The notes under the pieces: model-generated | Database searches by the model: none | What the model was told of the DNA's origin: nothing | What the model saw: the letters and a program-made list of their open reading frames with translations, nothing else | Assembly (NCBI RefSeq): GCF_000429505.1 | Contig: NZ_AUBZ01000019.1 | Coordinates: forward strand, 1 to 64,000 | Reading direction: 5' to 3' | DNA: 64,000 nucleotides | Origin: Aliagarivorans taiwanensis DSM 22990 | GTDB taxonomy: Bacteria; Pseudomonadota; Gammaproteobacteria; Enterobacterales; Celerinatantimonadaceae | Part shown: one piece after another, positions 29,930 through 39,239 of the stretch | Layout of the letters: the number at the start of each line of letters is the position of its first letter | How positions within the stretch are numbered: the first letter of the stretch is position 1 | Translations under genes and position numbers: made by a program

Positions 29930-30835
29930 TTAGAGCGCCTGTTCCCTAAAGCGTCTCAGCCACAGCAGGCACAGCAATAGCGGCCACCAGAGCAGGCCTG
30001 TCGCACCGCCTGAGTCACCACCTGAGTCTCGCAGTTCGCCCGCCTCGCTCGCTGGATAATCGCCAGCTCGCACACCATCTATCCATGAACGCACTACGCC
30101 CACATCGGCATAGCCCCCGGGCATCTCGATACAGGCATTGTCGCCCCAGCTAACCAAACCGACTAACTGAAAGCTGCCGGGTGAGCCGAACAATACCGGG
30201 CCACCGCTGTCACCGTTGCAGGCGTCACGCTCAGGATGGTAAGCACAGAACATACGATTACTGATTAGCTGCCCTGACCAAAACTCTCTGCATTGTTCAA
30301 CTGTAATCAAAGGGATCTGCACTTGCTGTAAGCTTGTCGCTGGCGGGCCGCCTCCCGCTATATAGCCAAAGCCGATGACAGTCAGGCTGTCAGCATCTGG
30401 AGTGAGTTCTTGGTATATCGAGGCACTTGCCAAGATAGGCAGCTCCAGGTTTCCAGCATAGGGCTCGGACAACTTGAGCAGCGCGTAATCGTAATCGAGG
30501 GAGCTATCGTTGTAGCTCTGATGCAAGTAGATCTCGCTGACTAGCAATATCTCCGTATCGATGCGTGCAAAGGTATCTGCCGCAGCAACAACTCCCTCTT
30601 CATAAACACAGTGGCCTGCAGTTAACAGCCACTCGTCGGAGATCAACACACCACCACAGGAAGATCCGTCAGCAAAGACCTTAGCAAAAAATGGATAGTC
30701 ATCTGGATTGGCATCCTCACCACCGACGATTCTTGGCGAGACTTGGGTGCTCTCTGAGGGCTTTTCAGCAGCTTGGCCCACAGCAACGAGTAAACTGAGT
30801 GTTAAGCCTATTACGATTCTATCTATCGGCATCAT
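29930..30835 (-). CDS. Secreted trypsin-like serine protease with GlyGly-CTERM tail (paralogue 1)
   Basis: A 301-residue S1 protease from the ATG at 30835, which has GGAG six bases upstream; an ATG four codons earlier is possible. An N-terminal signal peptide is followed by the activation site RIVGG. Catalytic triad: TAGHC (His), DYDYALLKL (Asp), GDSGGPV (Ser). The C-terminus has a Gly/Ser-rich stretch, a hydrophobic segment (GLLWWPLLLCLLWL) and a basic end, i.e. a GlyGly-CTERM signal cleaved by rhombosortase, usually in type II secretion substrates. Confidence 0.9.
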   Translation of the reverse strand: MMPIDRIVIGLTLSLLVAVGQAAEKPSESTQVSPRIVGGEDANPDDYPFFAKVFADGSSCGGVLISDEWLLTAGHCVYEEGVVAAADTFARIDTEILLVSEIYLHQSYNDSSLDYDYALLKLSEPYAGNLELPILASASIYQELTPDADSLTVIGFGYIAGGGPPATSLQQVQIPLITVEQCREFWSGQLISNRMFCAYHPERDACNGDSGGPVLFGSPGSFQLVGLVSWGDNACIEMPGGYADVGVVRSWIDGVRAGDYPASEAGELRDSGGDSGGATGLLWWPLLLCLLWLRRFREQAL

Positions 30836-30847
30836 ACCCCACTCCAT

Positions 30848-31221
30848 TCAAACTACTGCTTCACTCATCACCGAACAGGTTCAGTGCAAGCTTCAACAAC
30901 GTTAACAAGTCATTGAATTAGCGATTATTTACGTTTTTTAAGCGTAGTATAAACAAGTTTTAGAGGTGTGAGACTTTTGTACTAGGGAGTCATCAGCTAG
31001 CGTCAATGCTTAACAACGCAGCTACTCAGCAGAAGGTATGGTGTATTGGTTTATGAAGAAAAAGAAGACAAAACGAACTTGGGTATGCAGGTAAGTTTTA
31101 GCGCTTGGAAATAACGCAGCCTTGCTTTAACAAGGCTGCGGATTTACGTGGTTATCGTGACTTCGAGCGATTGCTAGGCGCTCGATTTGCTCCGCGCGGT
31201 GCGGCACTGACAAACATCAGC
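30848..31221. other. Intergenic stretch between the two protease genes, with a hairpin
   Basis: No convincing gene is seen. A strong hairpin (CGCAGCCTTG at 31115-31124, loop CTTTAA, CAAGGCTGCG at 31131-31140) lies about 80 bp downstream of protease 2 and is followed on the minus strand by TTATTT, so it may end that transcript. The AT-rich part near 30920-30960 probably holds the promoter of protease 1; no clear -35/-10 pair stands out. Confidence 0.5.
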
Positions 31222-32166
31222 TTAGCGTGCTGCTCGACAACGCAATCGACCGAGTAATACACCACCTAACAGCAGCAGTAAGCCAAAGCCAGTGGAGCCC
31301 CCACTGCCGCTATCATTGTTGAAAGTCAGTGACTCTGGAACAATACTTCCATCACTCGTCTCAATCACCCAATCACGCACACTACCAATGTCAGAGTAAA
31401 CCCCGGGAGCACCTCTACAAGAGCTAGCTCCCCAGCTCACCACGCCGACTAACTGATAGTTACCCGGGCTGCCATAAAGTACCGGGCCGCCACTGTCCCC
31501 ATTACAGGCATCCTGAGTGTCAGAGAAGGTGCAGAACATCTGCTCAGTAATAGGGTCATTAGGTCTCCAAATCGCCTGACATTCACCCCGGGTGATCATT
31601 GGAATATCTGCACGCAGTAAATTATCGGAAGAAGACGCAGTCTCGGTGCGCCCAAAGCCAATAATCCGCAACGCTTCACCAACCATGATTGCCGAATCAT
31701 AGACTGAGCTATCTAGTAAGGTTGGGTAGTCAGCCGGGCTTACTTCAGTATCCGGCTCAGCAAGTCGCAACAGGGCAAAATCAAAATCGAACTCGGCAGC
31801 GCCATCCACTAACTCGAAGTAGTTAGGGTGGAGCACGACTTCGTCAACGCGAACTAAATCTTGGTATCTATCACTGGGGATTGGCGAAGCGCCCAGTACC
31901 ACTCTTAGTTTACTGGCGGGTTGGATCTGGTTGTTCTCAGAGTCATACACACAGTGCCCAGCGGTCAGAATCCACTGTTCATCGACAATCGCACCGCCAC
32001 AGTAAAAAAAGAACTCCTGATTATCCTCGACGATAATCTTGGCAAAAAACGGGTAGTTATCGGGGTTAGCCCTCTCCCCGCCAAAGATACGCGAACTGGC
32101 CTCCTCAGCGACTGAACTAACAGATACCACCAACATCCATAACCCTAAGGCAATTTTCCCTCGCAC
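31222..32166 (-). CDS. Secreted trypsin-like serine protease with GlyGly-CTERM tail (paralogue 2)
   Basis: A 314-residue S1 protease with an N-terminal signal peptide, activation site RIFGG, triad TAGHC, DFDFALLRL and GDSGGPV, and disulfide cysteines as in trypsin. The C-terminus is a Ser/Gly spacer (NDSGSGGSTG) plus hydrophobic FGLLLLLGGVLLG and basic RLRCRAAR, a GlyGly-CTERM signal. It resembles the first protease closely, for example DACNGDSGGPVL, so the two are likely duplicates. It lies three bases downstream of sanA. Confidence 0.9.
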   Translation of the reverse strand: MRGKIALGLWMLVVSVSSVAEEASSRIFGGERANPDNYPFFAKIIVEDNQEFFFYCGGAIVDEQWILTAGHCVYDSENNQIQPASKLRVVLGASPIPSDRYQDLVRVDEVVLHPNYFELVDGAAEFDFDFALLRLAEPDTEVSPADYPTLLDSSVYDSAIMVGEALRIIGFGRTETASSSDNLLRADIPMITRGECQAIWRPNDPITEQMFCTFSDTQDACNGDSGGPVLYGSPGNYQLVGVVSWGASSCRGAPGVYSDIGSVRDWVIETSDGSIVPESLTFNNDSGSGGSTGFGLLLLLGGVLLGRLRCRAAR

Positions 32167-32169
32167 GAC

Positions 32170-32832
32170 TTACTCCTTTAACTCGAAGGTCTCTCTAAAC
32201 TCAACTTGCTCCGGCTCTCCCAAAAAGTGGGGAGAGGCCTTAAATATGTGTAGATCAATCAGGGCCTTCACCCTAGCCAGTACTTCTCTTAGCCGCACCC
32301 GCCAATGAAACTTACGCGGCGCGTCATCCACCACAAAGCCGCGGGCATCCAGCCCTTTGACCTTGGCGATGTAGAGTGCCCGCTCTACATGAAACTGCTG
32401 CGATACCAATAACACCCGCTGCTGTCCGAACACCTGCTGGGCGCGAATCACCGAATCGAGGGTACGAAAGCCCGCATAGTCCAAGGCGATATGCTTGCGC
32501 GGAATGTCCATACGCAGCAGGTCGTTGAGCATGGTGATCGGCTCGTTGTAGTAGCGGGTGGCATTGTCACCGCTGAGGATCAGCGCATCCACCTTGTGCT
32601 GTTGGTAGAGCTTGGCGGCGGCTTCAATGCGGAACTGATAGAAGGTGTTAAGGCGCTTGCCCACGTATTTGCTGGTGCCGAACACCAAGGCCACCGGCAT
32701 TGGCTCGACTTGGTTGATGTCACGGCTCCACATCCCGGCGACTTGATGCGAGATATAGCGATCAACAGCGATTAACAGCAGCAGAATGGTCAGCAGTGTG
32801 GCAACACATCCCAGCGCCAGCTTTTTAAACAA
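32170..32832 (-). CDS. sanA: SanA-like DUF218 envelope protein
   Basis: A 220-residue protein with one N-terminal membrane segment and a periplasmic DUF218 domain (VALVFGTSKYVGKRLNTFYQFRIEAA). This pattern is that of SanA, needed for the vancomycin barrier at high temperature in E. coli (239 residues). The enzyme activity is not known. It lies three bases upstream of protease 2, and they may share a transcript. Confidence 0.8.
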   Translation of the reverse strand: MFKKLALGCVATLLTILLLLIAVDRYISHQVAGMWSRDINQVEPMPVALVFGTSKYVGKRLNTFYQFRIEAAAKLYQQHKVDALILSGDNATRYYNEPITMLNDLLRMDIPRKHIALDYAGFRTLDSVIRAQQVFGQQRVLLVSQQFHVERALYIAKVKGLDARGFVVDDAPRKFHWRVRLREVLARVKALIDLHIFKASPHFLGEPEQVEFRETFELKE

Positions 32833-32963
32833 ACTCGAACCTTGGTTAAGTACTTACTACAAAGCTAAACCTATGAAAAACTTGATAGCTTAGTCTTGAG
32901 CGAACATCGTCAATGAATCAGATAGTACTGATTAACAGGTAGGGAATTCAAGGGAAGCTAGAA

Positions 32964-33005
32964 ACAAAAAAGGCCCACCGTGTACGCGTTTAGCGTTGGC
33001 GAGCC
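32964..33005 (-). terminator. Terminator of the tRNA-Ser gene
   Basis: On the minus strand GGCTCGCC pairs with GGTGGGCC (with two G-U pairs) and is followed by six T. It lies 14 bp after the CCA end of the tRNA gene. Confidence 0.65.
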
Positions 33006-33018
33006 TCTTAGAAGAAGA

Positions 33019-33109
33019 TGGCGGAGGGGGAGAGATTTGAACTCTCGGTGAGCTATTAACCCACGCCGGTTTTCAAGACCGGTGCATTCGACCACTCTGC
33101 CACCCCTCC
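33019..33109 (-). tRNA. serT: tRNA-Ser(UGA)
   Basis: A 91-nt gene with encoded CCA. Acceptor GGAGGGG pairs with CCCCTCC, the anticodon arm is CCGGTCTTGAAAACCGG (anticodon TGA at the complement of 33073-33075), the long variable arm typical of tRNA-Ser is present, and the T arm contains GTTCAAATC. It reads UCA and UCN codons. Confidence 0.96.
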
Positions 33110-33122
33110 GCAGCGGGGTCGA

Positions 33123-33151
33123 ATATTACGGAGTTGCCCGAAGCTTGTAAA
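33123..33151 (-). promoter_or_regulatory. Promoter of tRNA-Ser with GC-rich discriminator
   Basis: -35 TTTACA (complement of 33146-33151), 17-bp spacer, -10 TAATAT (complement of 33123-33128), followed by a GC-rich discriminator (CGACCCCGC) as in stringently controlled stable RNA genes. Confidence 0.75.
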
Positions 33152-33251
33152 CCCCTACTGTGTTCAAGTGCTTAGTATTTAAACGGCAGCACCAGAAATC
33201 GCGCTTGGTCGCGGAAAAAAGCGCCAACTCGAGGGTTTTACCGCCATCGAA

Positions 33252-35057
33252 CTAGTCAAATAACACGCAAGCACCGCGCTCTGCATCGCTGACTAACTGG
33301 CGAAAAGGGTTAAACAACTCCCTCCCTACTCCAACATGTTGGGCGGTTTTGCTATCGCCGAGCGACTCTCTGGCCGCCAACTGCGCTTCAGTGCTCATAC
33401 AACGCAGTACCCCTCGGGCGATATCTAGCTCAATCATATCGCCGTCGCGCAGCTTGGCCAGCAAGCCACCCTTGGCGGTTTCTGGACTCAGGTGTAAGGC
33501 CGCTGGGATCTTCCCAGATGCGCCAGAGAGGCGGCCATCGGTGACCAAGGCCACCTGATGCCCGAATTTTTGCAAGTTGGCGAGGATCGGCATCAATTTA
33601 TGCAGCTCAGGCATGCCATTGGCCGCCGGGCCATTGTAGCGCACGACGATCACCAGATCCCGGTTAAGCTCACCGCGTTGATAGGCGTCGGCCACTTGAT
33701 GTTGGCAATCAAACACCTTGGCGGGCGCTCGCACATACTGATGCTTTGGCGCCACTGCACTGACTTTGATCACCGCACGCCCTAGATTACCTTGCAGCAA
33801 CTGCAGGCCGCCATTTGGCGCAAAGGCTTCAGCGTCAGCGGCAATCACTTGAGGATTGCCGCTGACATCAGCCGGGCGCCAGGCCAGCTCACCATCTTGC
33901 AGATAAGGCTGCCGCAGCGACTCGTTGAGCGGCCCGTAAACACCTATCGCATCCAGATGCAGTAGCTCTCGCTGGGCCAACAAGCGCAGCAAACACGGCA
34001 CCGCACCAGCCTGCTCAAAGGCATTGATATCGGCCGCTCCGTTGGGATACATGCAGGAGAGCTGCGGGGTGACTGCGGCCAGCTTGGCAAAATCGTCCCA
34101 GTTGAGAATAAAGCCGGCGGCTCGGGCGATCGCAATCATATGTAAGGTATGGTTGGTGCTCCCCCCAGAGGCCATCAAGGCCACCAAGCCATTGACCAGA
34201 GCCCGCTCATCCAACACCTGATAGAGCGGGCGATAGTCGCCACTGCCGCGGGCAATCTTCACCATGTGTCCGGCGATATGCTCGGTAAGCTTGTCTCGCA
34301 AGGCGCTGTTGACCGGTACAAACGCGCTGCCCGGTAACATCAGTCCCATCGCTTCGAACACCAATTGATTGGTGTTGGCGGTGCCATAGAAGGTGCAGGT
34401 ACCGACGCCGTGGTATGCCTGATTCTCCATCGCCTGCAGCGCATCTTGGTCTATCTCACCGGCCGCATACTGCTGACGGATCTGTGTCTTTTGCTCGTTG
34501 CTGATCCCCGTTGGCATTGGGCCGCTGGGCACAAATGCCGTGGGCAAATGGCCAAAGGACAGCGCCCCCATCAACTGCCCCGGAGCAATCTTGTCGCATA
34601 CCCCCAGTAGCAGGCAGGCATCGAAGCCCTGGTGGCTGAGCCCCAGTGCAGTGCTTTGGGCAATCAAGTCACGCGAGTAGAGCGACAAGTCCATCCCACT
34701 TTGCCCTTGGGTCACCCCATCACACATCGCGGGCACTCCCCCGGCCACCTGAGCGCTATGGCCCAACGCTGCCAGATGCTGCTGGATCTGCTGGGGATAG
34801 TACCGATAGGGCTGATGCGCGCTCAGCATATCGTTGTAGGCGCTGATGATTGCCACATTGACCCGGGTAAAGTCCATCAAGGTCTGCTTTTGCGACTCGC
34901 CGCAGGCAGCGATGGCGTGGGCCAAGTTACCACAGCTCATCCGCGCCCGGCTGCTGCCCTGTTCGGCTTGCGCCTGCATACGCTCGAGGTAGTCCTGCCG
35001 AAGCGCTTGGCTGCGCGCAGCGATATCTTGGGTGACTTGTTGAATGACCGGATTCAT
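33252..35057 (-). CDS. edd: 6-phosphogluconate dehydratase
   Basis: A 601-residue [Fe-S] dehydratase of the IlvD/Edd family that converts 6-phosphogluconate to KDPG in the Entner-Doudoroff pathway. Visible: VAIISAYNDMLSAHQPY, MCDGVTQGQSGMDLSL, GVCDKIAPGQLMGAL and VTDGRLSGASGKIPA. Length (603 in E. coli) and these motifs favour Edd over IlvD. It overlaps gntK by 4 bp (ATGA) as the last gene of the GH94 operon. Neither eda nor zwf is adjacent, so the operon feeds in at gluconate. Confidence 0.94.
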   Translation of the reverse strand: MNPVIQQVTQDIAARSQALRQDYLERMQAQAEQGSSRARMSCGNLAHAIAACGESQKQTLMDFTRVNVAIISAYNDMLSAHQPYRYYPQQIQQHLAALGHSAQVAGGVPAMCDGVTQGQSGMDLSLYSRDLIAQSTALGLSHQGFDACLLLGVCDKIAPGQLMGALSFGHLPTAFVPSGPMPTGISNEQKTQIRQQYAAGEIDQDALQAMENQAYHGVGTCTFYGTANTNQLVFEAMGLMLPGSAFVPVNSALRDKLTEHIAGHMVKIARGSGDYRPLYQVLDERALVNGLVALMASGGSTNHTLHMIAIARAAGFILNWDDFAKLAAVTPQLSCMYPNGAADINAFEQAGAVPCLLRLLAQRELLHLDAIGVYGPLNESLRQPYLQDGELAWRPADVSGNPQVIAADAEAFAPNGGLQLLQGNLGRAVIKVSAVAPKHQYVRAPAKVFDCQHQVADAYQRGELNRDLVIVVRYNGPAANGMPELHKLMPILANLQKFGHQVALVTDGRLSGASGKIPAALHLSPETAKGGLLAKLRDGDMIELDIARGVLRCMSTEAQLAARESLGDSKTAQHVGVGRELFNPFRQLVSDAERGACVLFD

Positions 35058-35623
35058 TGGGAACTCTTGTTGAAAGTGGGGCTAGCAGCAATCGCCGAGC
35101 GGCAACGCTGCACCACCTCAGCCAAACTGCCATCGATATCGATGCTAAGCACATCGGGTTCGCTACTATCAGGTAGCTCGAGGGCGGCGAACTGGCTATC
35201 CAGCAGCTGCCGCGGCATAAAGTGGGCAGCGCGCTGCCGGAGGCGTTTGGCCACCAGCTCTGGGCTGCCAGACAGATGAAGGAACTGCAGCTGCGCGCGG
35301 CTTTGGCGAAGCTGCTCGCGGTAGCGCCGCTTAAGCGCGGAGCACACCACCACCGCCGATTGCTGCTTGCTGGCGAACTCATCCGCCACCTCGCGCACTC
35401 GCGCCAGCCAAGGTAGGCGATCTTGATCGTTGAGCGGCTGGCCACTGCGCATCTTGGCGATGTTCTCGCTGGGGTGCAGGTCGTCACCGTCCACAAACGG
35501 CAGCCCCAGCTGAGCGGCCAGCTCGGCAGCCACGGTTGATTTGCCACTCCCTGAGACGCCCATCACCAGATAGATTGTGCTATAGGAAACTGTGCTAGAG
35601 GAGATTGTACTAAGAGAACTCAT
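35054..35623 (-). CDS. gntK: Gluconokinase
   Basis: A 189-residue P-loop kinase that phosphorylates D-gluconate to 6-phosphogluconate. Walker A is MGVSGSGKST, followed by DGDDLHPSENIAKM and the family signature HFMPRQLLDSQFAALE. E. coli GntK is 175 residues; a Ser/Thr-rich extension of about 15 residues precedes the kinase fold, so the start may lie slightly downstream. It overlaps both neighbours by 4 bp (GH94 upstream, edd downstream). Confidence 0.94.
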   Translation of the reverse strand: MSSLSTISSSTVSYSTIYLVMGVSGSGKSTVAAELAAQLGLPFVDGDDLHPSENIAKMRSGQPLNDQDRLPWLARVREVADEFASKQQSAVVVCSALKRRYREQLRQSRAQLQFLHLSGSPELVAKRLRQRAAHFMPRQLLDSQFAALELPDSSEPDVLSIDIDGSLAEVVQRCRSAIAASPTFNKSSQ

Positions 35624-38088
35624 AGGCTCGTCCCCTCAGCTTGGGAGTTAACCGCAGCAACACAGCTAATGTGGCAGATAAGGTGGTAGTGCTGCCCAGC
35701 TTTAAGCTCAGTCAGGCGAACACAATCCTCAGTGAGCTGCTCAGAGTGCACTCTGCTCGACTGTGCGGTACTGCCCTCGTTTGTGACTCGAATATGTTCG
35801 CCCGAGTTGGCTGGGCCTTCGTCACAACTGCCTTTATGGCCTTCTCGCACAAAATCGATCTGCACGCTGGCGCCGCGGAACTGTCGGGTCACCGAGGCGC
35901 TTGGCCAGCCCTGGGGCAACTGCGGCTGCACCCGCAGCCCATGCTCATCGCCGCGCAGGCCAAACAGCTGCTCCACCATTAGCTGATAGAACCACGCACA
36001 GGTGCCGGTATTAAACAGGTTACTGGAGCGCCCGGCGGTACGCGGGTACTGGTAGTAGGCACCGCGATAGTAGTTAGGTAGATAGACAGGCAACTGGCCG
36101 CGTATCGCCAGCTCTTCAGCGCTGTTATCCGGTAGCATCTTGCGCAGCACCTCGAAGGCGCGCTCGCTCTCACCGACCGTATAGAGCGAGGCGGCATAAA
36201 AAGCCGCGGCGTGGTTGTATACCGAGCCATTCTCGGCGCTACCGGGCCATTTTTGGGTAACCCGCCCAACATCATCACGCATTGCGGTAAAGGCCGGGGC
36301 GCTCATCATCACCCCATAGGGTGTATCAAGCTGCTGGTCGATCGCCTGCAGCATCGCTTGCTGCTGCTCACCGTTGGCCGCGCCACATAGCAGCGCCCAG
36401 CTTTGGGCGTTGAGGAAGATCCGCCCTTCTTTGTCATTGCTCACCCCAAACAGCACGCCCTGATCGGTGATCCCGCGGCCAAACCATTGACCATCCCAAA
36501 AGTGCTGGTTAATCCGCTGATTCAGCCCGCTGGCATGTTCCTCAAAGCGCCCCGCCCGTTCATTGGCCTGCCGCTGGCGGCAGATGGGTGACCAAAGCTG
36601 CAGGGCATAGGAAATCGCCTCGGCCAGCCAGCCGGAGACGCCCTTTCCTTGATAGCCCACCATGTTCATCGGATCGCACCAATCACCTTGCGCGATATAA
36701 GGCAGCCCGCGATCATCGTTGGCCTGACACAGGTACTCCATGGCCCGGCTGACATGCTCGAACACACTGGCGGTCTCGTCGCTATCGGCCCAAACCAGCG
36801 GCTCATCCAACAGCGCATAATCATTGGTTTCGCGCAGATAGGCACTCAGCACAATCGCCAACCAGACGGGGTGGTCGGTGTGAGGCACCTGATTGATGTA
36901 TTTGAGCTCCGCTTCATCACTGAGCAATATCCCATCGGGCATCCCGCCACTCACCGCCTGCTGCTGCAAGGCCGTGATAATCGCCTCTCGGCAAGCCTGT
37001 GGCTTGATGTAAACCATCCCCATCGCATCCTGCAGGTAGTTGCGGGTTTGCGGGTCGGTGGTCAGCCGGTTGCTATCGCCATGGTAGAACACCTGACGGG
37101 GCAGCCAATGGTTAACAAAATCATTGAGCTGCGCATCGGGGGTGTCGATATCGATAACGCCTTTAGCCTCGCCAATATACTGCGCTAGCGCCTGTCGATT
37201 CAGGCTCGGATCGGCCTCGATAAAGCGCTGCTTAAGCGCGGCGATCTCGCTCTCATCCTTTGCCGGGCCAAAACCTAGCCGTAACTCTGTGGACTCATCG
37301 GCCGACAGTTCATAGCTAAACTGCATAATCGCCGCGGGCATCTCATAGTGGGCCTCTCCGTTGGCTAGATTCTGGCCGTCTTGCAAGGCACTCGGGTTAT
37401 GCAGGCCTCCCTCTCCTTCGAAACGTTGCAGCCCCACCTCGTAGAAGTCCGGCGCTCGGTCAGCGGTGAGGAAGGTCAGGTCTTTGAAGTGCTGGTGTTT
37501 GAAGTAATCCTCAACCTTTTGGTAAGGGGTGACACAGCTACAGACGATGGCGTTGAGCTGAGCATCAAAGCGCCCCCCCATATTCATCCACGATGAGTAG
37601 CCCACCGGGAAATAGGGGATCAGCGATAGGCGGCGCGACCGCCCGCTTAAGTTACGCAGCTGCACCGTCCACAGCTCCAGTACTTCATCGGCGGCCAACT
37701 CCAGGGTTATAACCAGCTCAATGCCAAGCTTCTCGATACACCAGCGAATGTCACTGAGGCCGGGCTCAAAGGCAAAGCTGTCCAACTGACTCTTCATCGG
37801 CTCATAGGGCGCCGAGAACATCTCGCCAGTTTGCTCATCGCGCAGGTAGAAAAATCGCCCGGGATGGTGGCTGAAATAAGGCTGTTCTGGCTGCATAAAG
37901 CTCTGCCCGGCCAAGTTCGGCACGTGAGCATATTTACGCGGCTCCGGGTCCATATACTGGCTCACGGCAAAGCCACGACAGTTCATATGCAGCATCATCT
38001 TCGGATTCCAAAGATAAGCGGCACTGTTGGGCGCGATGCACGGGTCATCCAGATGGTAACGGGTGCCCTGTTCAATAAACTTCGCCAT
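35620..38088 (-). CDS. GH94 phosphorylase, probable cellobionic acid phosphorylase
   Basis: An 822-residue glycoside phosphorylase of family GH94. It should split 4-O-beta-glucosyl-gluconate with phosphate to glucose-1-phosphate and gluconate. The general acid is D472 in GDWCDPMNM. R609 and K613 (RVTQK) sit at the numbers I recall for the carboxylate-binding residues of the Saccharophagus cellobionate phosphorylase, whose catalytic Asp is also D472. Coupling by 4-bp overlaps to gluconokinase and then edd fits gluconate as product. A C-terminal tail past residue 760 is longer than in that homologue. Alternatives: cellobiose or chitobiose phosphorylase, less likely given context. Confidence 0.88.
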   Translation of the reverse strand: MAKFIEQGTRYHLDDPCIAPNSAAYLWNPKMMLHMNCRGFAVSQYMDPEPRKYAHVPNLAGQSFMQPEQPYFSHHPGRFFYLRDEQTGEMFSAPYEPMKSQLDSFAFEPGLSDIRWCIEKLGIELVITLELAADEVLELWTVQLRNLSGRSRRLSLIPYFPVGYSSWMNMGGRFDAQLNAIVCSCVTPYQKVEDYFKHQHFKDLTFLTADRAPDFYEVGLQRFEGEGGLHNPSALQDGQNLANGEAHYEMPAAIMQFSYELSADESTELRLGFGPAKDESEIAALKQRFIEADPSLNRQALAQYIGEAKGVIDIDTPDAQLNDFVNHWLPRQVFYHGDSNRLTTDPQTRNYLQDAMGMVYIKPQACREAIITALQQQAVSGGMPDGILLSDEAELKYINQVPHTDHPVWLAIVLSAYLRETNDYALLDEPLVWADSDETASVFEHVSRAMEYLCQANDDRGLPYIAQGDWCDPMNMVGYQGKGVSGWLAEAISYALQLWSPICRQRQANERAGRFEEHASGLNQRINQHFWDGQWFGRGITDQGVLFGVSNDKEGRIFLNAQSWALLCGAANGEQQQAMLQAIDQQLDTPYGVMMSAPAFTAMRDDVGRVTQKWPGSAENGSVYNHAAAFYAASLYTVGESERAFEVLRKMLPDNSAEELAIRGQLPVYLPNYYRGAYYQYPRTAGRSSNLFNTGTCAWFYQLMVEQLFGLRGDEHGLRVQPQLPQGWPSASVTRQFRGASVQIDFVREGHKGSCDEGPANSGEHIRVTNEGSTAQSSRVHSEQLTEDCVRLTELKAGQHYHLICHISCVAAVNSQAEGTSL

Positions 38089-38137
38089 ATGAGTCGTCCT
38101 TGTTTCAGATAAAAGTCGTTGCTAAGTGTTGTAGGTC

Positions 38138-39160
38138 TTAGTTGCTTGTAACGTTGTCCGGGGCTGGGCGAGTGCTGTGGCGCGCCACATAACGCGGCGG
38201 TGCTAGCTCAGGGATCGGCAGCTCTAACTGATAAGCCAAATTGAGCACCTGCCTGCTGGCAGCCAAGGCCATTTGTTCTATGGGGATGGCAATGGTGCTT
38301 AACGGCGGCGAGGATACTGCGGCGAAATCCACATCGTCGTAGCCGAGCACTGCCACATCCTCAGGAATGCGTAGCCCTCGCGCCTGCAGCTCCGACAGCG
38401 CCACCAAGGCGACTTTGTCGTTGCCGCAGAACAGCGCATCAAAGTGGCGGCCTTTGCTTAGCAGGTGCTGCACGGCCAAGCGCCCCCCGGCAAAGTCATA
38501 ACGCCCGTCGATGAGCAGATCTGGGTCGATGGGCTGCCCTTGGCGGGCCAGCTCGTCAAGAAAGCCGCGCTGGCGCAGCTGGGCATCCTGGGCGCTTAGA
38601 CGGCCGCTGATACAGGCAATCCGCTGATGCCCCGCCGCCAACAGACTCTGGGCAGCAATGCGCCCCCCGGCATAGTGGTCAACGCTAAACGAGTGATTGG
38701 CGCCGCGATCTGAGGCATGGTTAATCAATATCAAGGGCGGGCTAGGCTGCTGCGTTTGCAGCATGTCATCCACCAGCAGCTCCGGGCAGGCCATCAGGAT
38801 GCCGTCGCAATCGCGGTGGATCAGGTCTTCAAGATGGCGGCGGTAGATCTCACGGCAGCACGCACCACCCACGTTGGCCAGGATCAGGTGTTTGCCATGT
38901 TGGCGCAGCTCATACTCGATCACTTCTATCAGTTGCTGATAGAACGGCCCCGACAGTGACGGCAGCCACAAGCCAATCAGGTTAGAGCGTTGCGTAGAGA
39001 GCGCCCGCGCCAGACTATTGGGCCGATAGTTAAGCTGGCGCATCGCCTCGCGCACCTTTAGCTCGGATTTCTCCGACACCCCACCGCGGCCTGAGAGGTA
39101 GCGAGATACCGTCCCTACTCCCACCTGAGCCAACTTCGCTACATCTTTAATGGTTGCCAC
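38138..39160 (-). CDS. LacI-family transcriptional regulator
   Basis: A 340-residue regulator. Residues 1-50 hold the HTH (TIKDVAKLAQVGVGTVSRYLSG) and hinge (YRPNSLARALSTQR), and a periplasmic-binding-protein-like sugar-sensing domain follows. It lies 50 bp upstream of the GH94 gene on the same strand, so it probably controls that operon and itself. The ligand is unknown; cellobionate, gluconate or 6-phosphogluconate are plausible. Two operator-like sites lie upstream. Confidence 0.92.
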   Translation of the reverse strand: MATIKDVAKLAQVGVGTVSRYLSGRGGVSEKSELKVREAMRQLNYRPNSLARALSTQRSNLIGLWLPSLSGPFYQQLIEVIEYELRQHGKHLILANVGGACCREIYRRHLEDLIHRDCDGILMACPELLVDDMLQTQQPSPPLILINHASDRGANHSFSVDHYAGGRIAAQSLLAAGHQRIACISGRLSAQDAQLRQRGFLDELARQGQPIDPDLLIDGRYDFAGGRLAVQHLLSKGRHFDALFCGNDKVALVALSELQARGLRIPEDVAVLGYDDVDFAAVSSPPLSTIAIPIEQMALAASRQVLNLAYQLELPIPELAPPRYVARHSTRPAPDNVTSN

Positions 39161-39239
39161 TACTACCTACCACTACTCACCAGTAATGGCTGAAGCTTGG
39201 CGTGTCCATCGCTCGGCAACAAGGGCCAAACATCAAAAA

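Noticed and set aside
34632-35279. A 215-residue plus-strand open frame opposite edd and gntK
   Set aside because: It lies entirely antisense to two well-supported genes, has no family features and no ribosome-binding site; it is a compositional shadow.
34927-35547. A 206-residue minus-strand frame overlapping gntK
   Set aside because: It runs in another frame of gntK and edd with a low-complexity Trp/Arg/Ser composition.
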